A DNA stretch of 9,030 nucleotides from CAZGCA01 sp964524145. GTDB lineage: Bacteria; Hydrogenedentota; CAZGCA01. The stretch covers positions 1 to 9,030 of the forward strand of contig CAZGCA010000129.1 in NCBI GenBank assembly GCA_964524145.1, in the 5' to 3' direction. Made by a program: the position numbers and the translations under genes. The notes below the pieces were generated by a model. That model saw only the letters and a list, made by a program, of their open reading frames with translations. It made no database searches and had not been told where the DNA came from. This document shows positions 1 to 5,908 of the stretch, piece by piece. Each line of letters begins with the position of its first letter. Positions within the stretch are counted from its first letter, which is position 1.

Positions 1-82
1 TTGCCTCACTCTACACTTTTTGGTGCCGGTCATTCCATTCTATCTACGGGACTCTACTAGCTGGGTGGAACGTGTGCTTGAT

Positions 83-129
83 CCCAGGAATGAATTCCTG
101 GGCTATTATCGGTCGTCCCTTCCGGGACG
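83..129. repeat. Paired palindromes, probable dispersed repeat element
   Basis: Two hairpins lie close together downstream of the trxB-like gene. The first has perfect 9-base arms, CCCAGGAAT (83-91) and ATTCCTGGG (94-102), with a 2-base centre. The second has 6-base arms, CGTCCC (114-119) and GGGACG (124-129), around TTCC. Neither is followed by a T-run on either strand, so a simple rho-independent terminator is not supported. They lie 75-120 bases past the trxB stop. The whole block (about 60-135) reminds me of intergenic repeats abundant in Planctomycetes and Hydrogenedentota-like genomes; that is recollection, not a search result. The remainder of 1-202 shows no gene I can support. Confidence 0.55.
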
Positions 130-202
130 GATCCCGATTAGGAAAGCTGGAGCGTTGAACAAGTGTCCTGTTCTCGAACGTTCTTACGGAGAGAGAGCCG
201 GG

Positions 203-1396
203 CTAACCGGAGGTGCCGGCGTGCGCTTCAGCATAGGCTTTGGCGAGAAACGATGCGACTGTGCCCTCGCCGGCTGCGGACGCTATCTGTTTGATGCTGC
301 CGGCGCGCACGTCACCTGCCGCGAACACACCGGGCATCGACGTCTCGAGGCTGTCAGGAGGGGTGACAACAAATCCTTGGTCGTCGAGATCAATGATACC
401 CTTGAGAAAGTCCGTGTTGGGCGTAAGGCCTATGAAGACAAAGACGCCGCCACAGGGTAGGTCGACGGTCTCCCCGGCTGTATGATCTTTGTACTTTACG
501 CCTTCCACACGCTTATCACCATAGATCTCCTGCAGTTCACAATTGTAGCGCACGGATATCTTCGGTTCGACTTCGAGCTTCTCCTGCAGGAGCTTGGTTG
601 CTGTCAATTCGTCGAGCAGTTGCAGGATGGTTATCGACCGGGCGAACTTCGCCAGGTGCAGCGATTCCTGTACCGCGGAGTTCCCGCCGCCAACCACGAC
701 TATCTCCTTGTCGCGGTAAAACGGCGCATCGCATGTCGCGCAGTACGATACCCCGAACCCTGTCAGTTCTTTCTCGCCAGGCACACCAAGCCGGCGATAG
801 TTGCTGCCCGTCGAAAGAATCACGCTTCGACCGACGTACCGCTTGTCCTGAGCGTCGACCGTTATTCTGATACCGTCGGACCGTATCGAGGTGACCTCGC
901 AGTTGGGGACGAGTTCCGCACCGAACGTGCGGGCCTGTTTCTCGAAGAGATCGGCCAGTTCCGGGCCCGAGATGCCTTCGGGAAAACCCGGATAGTTCTC
1001 TATGCGGTCCGTTGCAAAAAGCTGGCTCGCCATTATCGACTTCTCGAGCACAACGGTTTCAAGCCGTTCACGCGCTGTATAAATCGCCGCCGTGATACCG
1101 GCCGGCCCCCCGCCCACGACCACGACCTCATAGAGATTCGTCGCAACTTCATCGGCAATCCCAAGAGTCGACCCGAGCTGCTGCCCGTCGGGGTTTGTGA
1201 GGATTTCCTCGCCAATCTGAATCGTCGGGATTATGGACTTCCCGTTGTTGGCACGAATGACAAACCGCTCGGCATCCTCGTCCTTCTCGATGTCCACGTA
1301 TTTGTAGGGGACGCCATTCTGGTCGAGGAACTTCTTGGCTCTGCGGCAGTCGACACACCAGGAAGCGCCGTACAGGATTACCTTGTTCTCTGCCAT
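203..1396 (-). CDS. trxB: Glutaredoxin-thioredoxin reductase fusion protein
   Basis: A flavoenzyme of 397 residues with an N-terminal glutaredoxin/mycoredoxin-like domain (about 1-80). The domain has the redox pair WCVDC (C14, C17) and a probable cis-proline at P57. It is followed by a thioredoxin-reductase fold (about 88-392). Visible there are the FAD-binding GGGPAG (95-100), the redox-active CATC (C219, C222), a second dinucleotide motif GGGNSA (236-241) and the C-terminal FAD segment FAAGDVR (358-364). The family moves electrons from a pyridine nucleotide through FAD and the CATC pair to a thiol partner; here the partner is probably the fused glutaredoxin. The HRR...R motif that binds the NADPH 2'-phosphate in E. 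coli TrxB is absent: after the Rossmann strand the chain reads ILQLLDELTATK. Cofactor preference is therefore open. ATG start with GAGGTGG seven or so bases upstream; stop TAG. Last gene of the rubrerythrin cluster. The cytoplasmic fold is certain, the physiological partner is not. Confidence 0.93.
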   Translation of the reverse strand: MAENKVILYGASWCVDCRRAKKFLDQNGVPYKYVDIEKDEDAERFVIRANNGKSIIPTIQIGEEILTNPDGQQLGSTLGIADEVATNLYEVVVVGGGPAGITAAIYTARERLETVVLEKSIMASQLFATDRIENYPGFPEGISGPELADLFEKQARTFGAELVPNCEVTSIRSDGIRITVDAQDKRYVGRSVILSTGSNYRRLGVPGEKELTGFGVSYCATCDAPFYRDKEIVVVGGGNSAVQESLHLAKFARSITILQLLDELTATKLLQEKLEVEPKISVRYNCELQEIYGDKRVEGVKYKDHTAGETVDLPCGGVFVFIGLTPNTDFLKGIIDLDDQGFVVTPPDSLETSMPGVFAAGDVRAGSIKQIASAAGEGTVASFLAKAYAEAHAGTSG

Positions 1397-1446
1397 AGGA
1401 CCACCTCAGTGGGACTGATGCAACAACGTGCCGAGCGACGTCAACC

Positions 1447-1458
1447 TATTCATGAATA
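1447..1458. repeat. 12-base perfect palindrome
   Basis: TATTCATGAATA lies in the 80-base gap between the desulforedoxin-like gene and the trxB-like fusion. It could be a small regulatory site or chance; no promoter boxes with proper spacing are seen beside it. Confidence 0.25.
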
Positions 1459-1476
1459 TCGCTCAGACAGAAACAC

Positions 1477-1608
1477 TCAACGAACCGGAAGCATCGGCCG
1501 GTCGCAACATCTCAGATCAAGCTCACCTCCGGCACCGCGAATGACCGCTACCTCGATACCGCATACCCTGCATCGGTAGAGGGGATTTGGCTCGGCCCGG
1601 AGTTCCAT
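1477..1608 (-). CDS. Desulforedoxin-like FeS4 protein
   Basis: A short gene of 43 residues if started at the ATG at 1608. It carries YRCRVCG (C13, C16), a glycine-rich turn (GAGGEL, 25-30) and CCDRPM (C34, C35). This CxxC...CC pattern is that of desulforedoxin and of the N-terminal domain of desulfoferrodoxin, which bind one iron through four cysteines. It probably acts as a cytoplasmic electron carrier or accessory for rubrerythrin. The start is doubtful. The ATG has no ribosome-binding site, while a strong GGGAGGT (1645-1651) lies about 40 bases upstream. The same frame upstream of the ATG encodes a further CCNVPM half-site and runs back, without another stop, to the rubredoxin TGA at 1657-1659. 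The gene may therefore be longer at its 5' end, or part of a readthrough product. The domain call is firm; the boundaries are not. Confidence 0.7.
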   Translation of the reverse strand: MELRAEPNPLYRCRVCGIEVAVIRGAGGELDLRCCDRPMLPVR

Positions 1609-1656
1609 CGGCACGTTGCAGCAAACGGGTTCGAGCCTGCAGGGACCTCCCGCCGT

Positions 1657-1764
1657 TCACTCCATCTTCTCAAACTTGTCTTTTGACGCACCGCAGACCG
1701 GGCATCTCTCGGGAGGCTCGGGGCCGCGGTGAACATATCCACAAACCGTGCATTTCCACTTCAC
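1657..1764 (-). CDS. Small rubredoxin (rubrerythrin-type rubredoxin domain)
   Basis: A 35-residue protein with two iron knuckles, CTVCG (C5, C8) and CPVCG (C21, C24), joined by the short linker YVHRGPEPPER. This short spacing is typical of the C-terminal rubredoxin domain of rubrerythrins rather than of classical rubredoxins of about 52 residues. It should bind one iron and carry single electrons, most likely to the ferritin-like protein encoded 46 bases upstream (1811-2293), which lacks its own rubredoxin domain. Start is GTG, chosen because GGAGGAG lies about nine bases before it and no other start codon is seen close by in frame. Stop is TGA; the frame continues after it with desulforedoxin-like sequence. 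Cytoplasmic. Confidence 0.88.
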   Translation of the reverse strand: MKWKCTVCGYVHRGPEPPERCPVCGASKDKFEKME

Positions 1765-1810
1765 TGTGTCTAACTCCTCCCATACCTCACGGCCGCTACA
1801 GCAGCAACCG

Positions 1811-2293
1811 TCAGTTGATTTGCGATTTCAGTTCGGCCAAGATCTTGACGTGCGACTGCTCCTCCTTGATGATCCTATTGACGACATCGGTGTCCTTGTC
1901 GCCCACAAACCGCAACATCTCGTAGTAGAAGATGATCGTGTCCTTCTCCGCTCCCAACGCCATGTTGATCGCTTCGAGGTCGTTCTTGACTCCCCCAGCA
2001 GCGGCACGGGCCTGGCCTTCGTCGGTAAACGCGCGCGTCGACACCAGAGCGTCCACGTATGCCAGATACTCGCCCGGATAGCTCTCCGGCGGCGCACCGG
2101 CATCACTTATACCCTCAAGCATTGCCTTGAACGTGGCAGCGTGCTCGACTTCCTGTTCGGCAAGATACTTTGCACGTTCCCTTACCGCGTCTTTCTCCGC
2201 TTTGCCGGCGAGTTCAGTGTAGAACGCTTCGCCGTTCTTCTCGATCTGGACCGCCATGTCAAGGATCTCTTTCCCAGTGAAAAGGACACTCAT
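1811..2293 (-). CDS. Rubrerythrin-like ferritin-domain protein
   Basis: A 160-residue four-helix-bundle protein with the carboxylate/histidine pattern of di-iron rubrerythrins. E18 sits in IEKNGEAFY on helix A. An ExxH motif (E48, H51) is on helix B, E116 (GAEKD) and E125 are on helix C, and a second ExxH (E145, H148, in KEEQSH) is on helix D. Family members reduce hydrogen peroxide with electrons from rubredoxin, or take part in iron handling. Classical rubrerythrin is about 190 residues because a rubredoxin domain follows the bundle; that domain is missing here and is encoded separately just downstream. ATG start with a strong GGAGGT (2301-2306) eight bases before; stop TGA. First gene of a probable operon with the rubredoxin, the desulforedoxin-like gene and the trxB-like fusion, driven by the promoter at 2429-2458. 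Peroxidase activity is inferred. Confidence 0.9.
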   Translation of the reverse strand: MSVLFTGKEILDMAVQIEKNGEAFYTELAGKAEKDAVRERAKYLAEQEVEHAATFKAMLEGISDAGAPPESYPGEYLAYVDALVSTRAFTDEGQARAAAGGVKNDLEAINMALGAEKDTIIFYYEMLRFVGDKDTDVVNRIIKEEQSHVKILAELKSQIN

Positions 2294-2428
2294 CGGACTA
2301 ACCTCCTTGCTCCCTGCTTCAAACTCTTCGCTCGATCAACTCCAACGTGCCGGCACATCACCCGGGGTCATAGTACCTCTGTTTTGCTCTCCTCCGTTTC
2401 GCTCGCAAGCAACATGTGAACCGCTGGC

Positions 2429-2458
2429 ATTATATCATATATTTCGGGTCTGTGTAGA
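2429..2458 (-). promoter_or_regulatory. Promoter of the rubrerythrin operon
   Basis: A perfect -10 box TATAAT (2429-2434) is 18 bases from a -35-like TCTACA (2453-2458, 4 of 6 matches to TTGACA). The -10 is embedded in an AT-rich near-palindrome, ATTATAT-C-ATATATT at 2429-2443, which differs from perfect symmetry at one base pair. A repressor site there would block transcription, and a peroxide or iron sensor would fit the genes, but the sequence does not match the PerR or Fur consensus well. Transcription would start near 2422, giving a leader of about 130 bases. Confidence 0.6.
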
Positions 2459-2498
2459 GCCGTCGCCACATACAGGGCATTCAGGACTCGAAACGGGC

Positions 2499-3689
2499 CT
2501 ATTCGCCGAGAGCCGCGCTGTAGAGAGGTGACATCTCGCGTAAGCTGCTGATGACCTTGGGCAACTGTTCGAGAACGTAGTCTATCTCATCGTCCGTGTT
2601 CTGCGGCCCAAGACTGAACCTGATCGACCCGTGAGCAAGCTCGTGAGACAGCCCGATTGCCAGCAACACGTGGGACGGTTCAAGAGATCCGGTACTGCAC
2701 GCCGAACCGGTTGATACTGCAATCCCCGCAGAATCGAGCCGCAGAAGTATTGATTCTCCCTCGACGTACTTGAACGAGACGTTCAGCACGCCGGGAAGCC
2801 GTTCAGTGGGATGACCGTTTATCTTGATGTCGCTGATTCGCTCTTCGATCCCGGCCTGCAGCCTGTCGCGCAACTTGCGAAGGGCGGGGATTTCCGTTGC
2901 CATACCGCGCATGGCGATTTCTGCGGCTTTGCCCAAGCCGATTATTCCGAGATTGTTCTCCGTACCGGCCCTGAGACTCGCCTCCTGATGCCCACCGTGA
3001 ACCAATGGACAAAGGTGCAAGTCCTCCCTGTGGTACAGCCCCCCTATGCCTTTAGGTCCGTTGAACTTATGACCCGATAGCGATAGAAAATCCATGCCCA
3101 TTTCCTTGACATCGATCGGGACCTTGCCGACAGTCTGAACGGCGTCAGTATGGAAAAACGCTCCATGTTTGTGCGCAATCTCGGCTATCTCTTTGATCGG
3201 TTCTATCGTGCCTATCTCGTTGTTTCCATGCATCACTGAGACAAGTATGGTGTTTGGCGTCATTGCACGCTCGACCATTTCCGGATCGACCATCCCGCAC
3301 TCGTCCACCGGAAGGTAATTCACCAGGTAGTTGTCCTGCTCGATGCAGCTGCAGGTGTTCATGATCGACGGATGCTCTATCTGCGATGTGACAACGTGGT
3401 TCCCCATAAGAGCGCCTCTGGGCCGGCAACTGATATGCGAACACGTCATCCCCTTCAACACGAAGTTGTTGGACTCCGAACCACCACTCGTGAAGACGAC
3501 TTCTGACGGCTCGGCCCCTATGAGCTTGGCCAGGTTGGCTCTGGCTTCTTCCACCCGTTCGCGCGCCTTTCGACCGAAATGGTGGACACTCGAAGCGTTT
3601 CCGAAGATGCTCATCGAGTCCACCATGGCCTGTGCAACTTCAGGGTGAATGGGCGTCGTCGCGCTATTGTCGAGGTACACTTCCTTCAT
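2499..3689 (-). CDS. nifS: Cysteine desulfurase, NifS/IscS class
   Basis: A 396-residue class V aminotransferase-fold enzyme. It takes sulfur from cysteine with pyridoxal phosphate, leaving alanine, and passes the persulfide to a scaffold. Visible landmarks are YLDNSATT (5-12), TSQIEH with H106 stacking on PLP, D182 and Q185 in HTDAVQT, the PLP lysine K208 in SGHKFNGPKG, and the sulfur-carrying C331 in STGSACSTGS on the flexible loop. Length is normal for the family. A cysteine-containing segment at about 80-95 (TCSHISCRP) is somewhat longer than I expect in close IscS relatives. ATG start with AGGAGG eleven bases upstream; stop TAG. It follows nifU by only 36 bases, so the pair is almost surely co-transcribed as a Fe-S assembly unit. 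Close relatives are named NifS or IscS; nitrogen fixation is not implied because no nitrogenase gene is present. Confidence 0.96.
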   Translation of the reverse strand: MKEVYLDNSATTPIHPEVAQAMVDSMSIFGNASSVHHFGRKARERVEEARANLAKLIGAEPSEVVFTSGGSESNNFVLKGMTCSHISCRPRGALMGNHVVTSQIEHPSIMNTCSCIEQDNYLVNYLPVDECGMVDPEMVERAMTPNTILVSVMHGNNEIGTIEPIKEIAEIAHKHGAFFHTDAVQTVGKVPIDVKEMGMDFLSLSGHKFNGPKGIGGLYHREDLHLCPLVHGGHQEASLRAGTENNLGIIGLGKAAEIAMRGMATEIPALRKLRDRLQAGIEERISDIKINGHPTERLPGVLNVSFKYVEGESILLRLDSAGIAVSTGSACSTGSLEPSHVLLAIGLSHELAHGSIRFSLGPQNTDDEIDYVLEQLPKVISSLREMSPLYSAALGE

Positions 3690-3725
3690 CTGATTTGAAG
3701 CCTCCTGTGTTATGCAAGGGCACGA

Positions 3726-4277
3726 TCATTTGTATTGTGCCAGAATCTCTGCTATCTTGTCCCTACACCGTATGCCTTCACACTCCCCGGTCATTGCGCC
3801 GGTAGCTTCTTGTATACCCTCGAGCGTCGAGGCACCGTGCCTTATCGCGCGCTCGATGGCTTTGCGAGATATCCCCGTGCATTCACACACGACCTCGTCC
3901 TCCTCTTCGGGGACGACGCCGAGATAATCGTCTATTGCCCGGTTCAAAGCGTCCGACGCAAGTACCGAGCAATGAAGCTTGTGAGCCGGCAGACCGTCCA
4001 ATGCGTCCGCTATCTCTTTGTTCGTAATCTTTCTGGCCTCGTCTATGTGTTTCCCCCTGATCATCTCCGTGGCCATCGAACTCGATGCAACCGCCGACGC
4101 GCAGCCGAAAGTCTTGAACGTGGCCTCGGTGATTATGCCGTTGTCGTCGACCTTGATCCACATCTTCATGATGTCCCCGCAAGCGGGACTGCCCACTTCG
4201 CCGACACCGCTTGCGTCAGGAAGCTCGCCGACATTGCGCGGATGCTCGAAATGGTCGATAACTTTCTTGGAATACAT
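3726..4277 (-). CDS. nifU: NifU-like Fe-S scaffold with BFD-type [2Fe-2S] domain
   Basis: A 183-residue protein with two domains. Residues 1-120 form the IscU-like scaffold with the three cluster-assembly cysteines C33 (PACGD, with D35), C59 (FGCAS) and C103 (LHCSV). Residues about 128-180 form a BFD-like [2Fe-2S] domain with C131-x-C133 and C166-x4-C171. Full NifU has a third C-terminal Nfu domain with CxxC; this one stops before it, so it belongs to the shortened NifU type common in anaerobes. It receives sulfur from the NifS encoded immediately downstream and builds transient clusters in the cytoplasm. ATG start; the ribosome-binding site is weak (GGGAG/GGAA). It lies 66 bases after a desulforedoxin-like gene. 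Stop TGA. Confidence 0.95.
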   Translation of the reverse strand: MYSKKVIDHFEHPRNVGELPDASGVGEVGSPACGDIMKMWIKVDDNGIITEATFKTFGCASAVASSSMATEMIRGKHIDEARKITNKEIADALDGLPAHKLHCSVLASDALNRAIDDYLGVVPEEEDEVVCECTGISRKAIERAIRHGASTLEGIQEATGAMTGECEGIRCRDKIAEILAQYK

Positions 4278-4343
4278 TCTACGGTTCCGCTCCCATGGTC
4301 GTCACTGAGTGCCTTATCGGAACGTTCGCCCCGCCCGTTACGC

Positions 4344-4472
4344 TCAGCTCTCTACCATGTCCTTCTTCTTCATCACCTCGCCACAGCACCTCAACAGCCC
4401 GGTGCCCTTCTTCACAACTTTCACTTCCTGACCGCACAGTTCACAGTAATATATCGCACCTTCAACTGCCAT
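4344..4472 (-). CDS. Desulforedoxin-like FeS4 protein
   Basis: A 42-residue protein, short enough to be overlooked. It has YYCELCG (C10, C13), a basic middle segment, the glycine turn KKGTGLL (21-27) and CCGEVM (C29, C30). The spacing matches Desulfovibrio desulforedoxin (36 residues, CxxC and adjacent CC) and the N-terminal domain of desulfoferrodoxin. It should hold one iron by four cysteines, usually as a homodimer in this family. ATG start with an excellent AAGGAGGAG six bases or so upstream; stop TGA. It sits between a DUF4177-like gene (39 bases upstream) and nifU (66 bases downstream), so it is likely co-expressed with the Fe-S assembly genes, either as electron donor for assembly or repair, or as an oxidative-stress carrier. 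That role is inference. Confidence 0.88.
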   Translation of the reverse strand: MAVEGAIYYCELCGQEVKVVKKGTGLLRCCGEVMKKKDMVES

Positions 4473-4511
4473 CTCAATCTCCTCCTTCCCGCCAAGCCGC
4501 CCCGGCACACA

Positions 4512-4772
4512 TCACTCCGCTGGGCCTTCGTTCTTTCTCCGCTTCCATATACAGACAAGGCCGCTCGGGCTCGATACCATCTCCACAAGCTCCCAGCCGT
4601 TCTCACCCCTCTCGTTGAGAACAGATATGAGCGCACCGATGTCAGGCCGGTGCGTGTCTTTGAAGAAACACACCCCCGCCGGGTCGCACGCAATTACGGG
4701 AGTGAGATCGGAAAACGTCTCTTCCAGACCCTCAATCCCATAAACACTGATATCGTATTCCCACTTGCCCAT
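4512..4772 (-). CDS. DUF4177-like small protein
   Basis: An 86-residue protein beginning MGKWEYDI and containing LNERGENGWELVEM (52-65), then GLVCIWKRR (71-79). An N-terminal WEY strand, an LNxxGxxGWELV turn and a closing strand ending in Lys/Arg are the hallmark of the DUF4177 family, whose function is unknown to me. There is no signal peptide or membrane segment. A middle insert (about 14-47) with two cysteines (C29, C35) is longer than in the shortest members. ATG start preceded by AGAGGT at suitable spacing. It is the first gene of the probable DUF4177-desulforedoxin-nifU-nifS cluster; the 93 bases before it show no convincing promoter, so readthrough from the aldo/keto reductase gene is possible. 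Confidence 0.75.
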   Translation of the reverse strand: MGKWEYDISVYGIEGLEETFSDLTPVIACDPAGVCFFKDTHRPDIGALISVLNERGENGWELVEMVSSPSGLVCIWKRRKNEGPAE

Positions 4773-4865
4773 CTGCTCAACCTCTTGCCCCGATGATGAC
4801 AGCCGCTTGCCCAGTTCCGTGAACTACATTCGCAATCATTTGCATGCGTCCCACGATCCTTGCGA

Positions 4866-5729
4866 TCAAGACGCCAAGATATCGTTGAGCCGCCCGATAG
4901 TGTCGTCGAGCTCCTCGCGGCTGACCACTCCGACGATTATTGCGTCTACACAGTTCAACCCGAGAACGAACCGAAGCGACTCGTCCAACTGGTCAGTAAT
5001 ATCGCCCTCGCCCGCGATCTTGATGCCAAGCACTCCTTTATCTTTCGAATGCATCTTCTCGAGCACGGGCACAACCTGATCTGGCTTCCCGTCCATGTGG
5101 CTGCCAACGTGGTTTATGCGCGCCAGACAAACGTCTACCCAAGGATGTTCGGCCGCCGTGCGCAACGCCGGCAACGAGTGAACCGAAACGCCGTGAGCAC
5201 GTATCCATCCGCTCTGTTTCGCCTTATCGAGAAACTCCATCTCGTGCGCCAACTCATCGGGCCAGTCCGGATTCGAGAGGCAGTGGAGCAGATAGTTGTC
5301 GATGTAATCCGTGCCGAGCTCGCGCCGAGCCCGGTCGAAATCCTTCTCAACTCCCTCGCTGTCGCGCCACCACACCTTGCTGGTAATGACAATCTTCTCG
5401 CGCGGAATGGATTTCATTGCCTCGCGCATGTATGTGTGCGACCCGTAAATGTCGGCGCAGTCGAAGTAGGTTATCCCGCAGTCATAGGCATATCGGAGCA
5501 GGTCGATGAACTCTGCCTTGCCCATGCGTGTCTGGTCGGACTGTTTCTCCCATCCGCGAGTCCCGGTTCCAAATCCCAACCTCGAGACCGTGATACCGGT
5601 TCTGCCCAGCGCCACCTGGTCTATCGCTGACTTCTTCACTTTTCCGAACCGTGTGCAACCCGACGCAGCCGCGCCGGCCAGCGCAGCCGTACCCGCCACA
5701 ACGTGTCCGACAAACTCACGACGATCCAT
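4866..5729 (-). CDS. Aldo/keto reductase with Tat lipoprotein-like signal
   Basis: A 287-residue aldo/keto reductase. The N-terminus carries a twin-arginine signal (DRREFVG, 2-8), an alanine-rich hydrophobic stretch and AASGC with C25 as a possible lipidation cysteine, so the enzyme is probably exported folded and perhaps anchored to a membrane. The TIM-barrel catalytic tetrad is intact: D90 and Y95 (YFDCADIYGSH), K118 (ITSKVWW) and H149 (YLLHC). Family members reduce aldehydes or ketones with NADPH. The substrate cannot be told. An exported NADPH-dependent enzyme would need the cofactor bound before export, as is known for other Tat-exported oxidoreductases. ATG start with AAAGG seven bases before, 63 bases from the -10 box at 5792-5797. 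Stop TGA. Confidence 0.92.
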   Translation of the reverse strand: MDRREFVGHVVAGTAALAGAAASGCTRFGKVKKSAIDQVALGRTGITVSRLGFGTGTRGWEKQSDQTRMGKAEFIDLLRYAYDCGITYFDCADIYGSHTYMREAMKSIPREKIVITSKVWWRDSEGVEKDFDRARRELGTDYIDNYLLHCLSNPDWPDELAHEMEFLDKAKQSGWIRAHGVSVHSLPALRTAAEHPWVDVCLARINHVGSHMDGKPDQVVPVLEKMHSKDKGVLGIKIAGEGDITDQLDESLRFVLGLNCVDAIIVGVVSREELDDTIGRLNDILAS

Positions 5730-5791
5730 ACCGTGCCTTTACAGCATTTCCCATGCGCCTACAATGCCTCGCCAACAAGGCGTCCTTTCTT

Positions 5792-5820
5792 ATTCTACAC
5801 GAAGCGCTGTCGGCTGACAA
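5792..5820 (-). promoter_or_regulatory. Promoter before the aldo/keto reductase gene
   Basis: TTGTCA (5815-5820, 5 of 6 to consensus) and TAGAAT (5792-5797, 5 of 6) are separated by the ideal 17 bases. The gap between glmS and the reductase (180 bases) otherwise holds only a weak inverted repeat CTGAC/GTCAG (5861-5883) with no T-run, so a glmS terminator is not clear. Confidence 0.65.
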
Positions 5821-5908
5821 GACTTTCGTGCCGACGAGCCGGGGACAAAGGGACTATTGACTGACAGACCTCGAAACCGTCAGAAACGCGAGCAGGATTG
5901 CCGTACCG

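Noticed and set aside
482..1579. Plus-strand open frame of 365 codons opposite the trxB-like gene
   Set aside because: Antisense shadow of a clear FAD reductase; no ribosome-binding site or known motif.
2435..2479. Short minus-strand stretch reading ECPVCGDG just after nifS, resembling a zinc knuckle
   Set aside because: No start codon in frame, only one CxxC pair, and it overlaps the rubrerythrin promoter; most likely chance.
3735..4796. Plus-strand open frame of 353 codons across nifU and the desulforedoxin-like gene
   Set aside because: Covers several well-supported minus-strand genes and their gaps; no domain visible.
4860..5630. Plus-strand open frame of 256 codons opposite the aldo/keto reductase
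   Set aside because: Antisense of a gene with an intact catalytic tetrad; not protein-like.
5861..5883. Inverted repeat CTGAC/GTCAG after glmS as a terminator
   Set aside because: Stem of only five pairs, a 13-base loop and no T-run.
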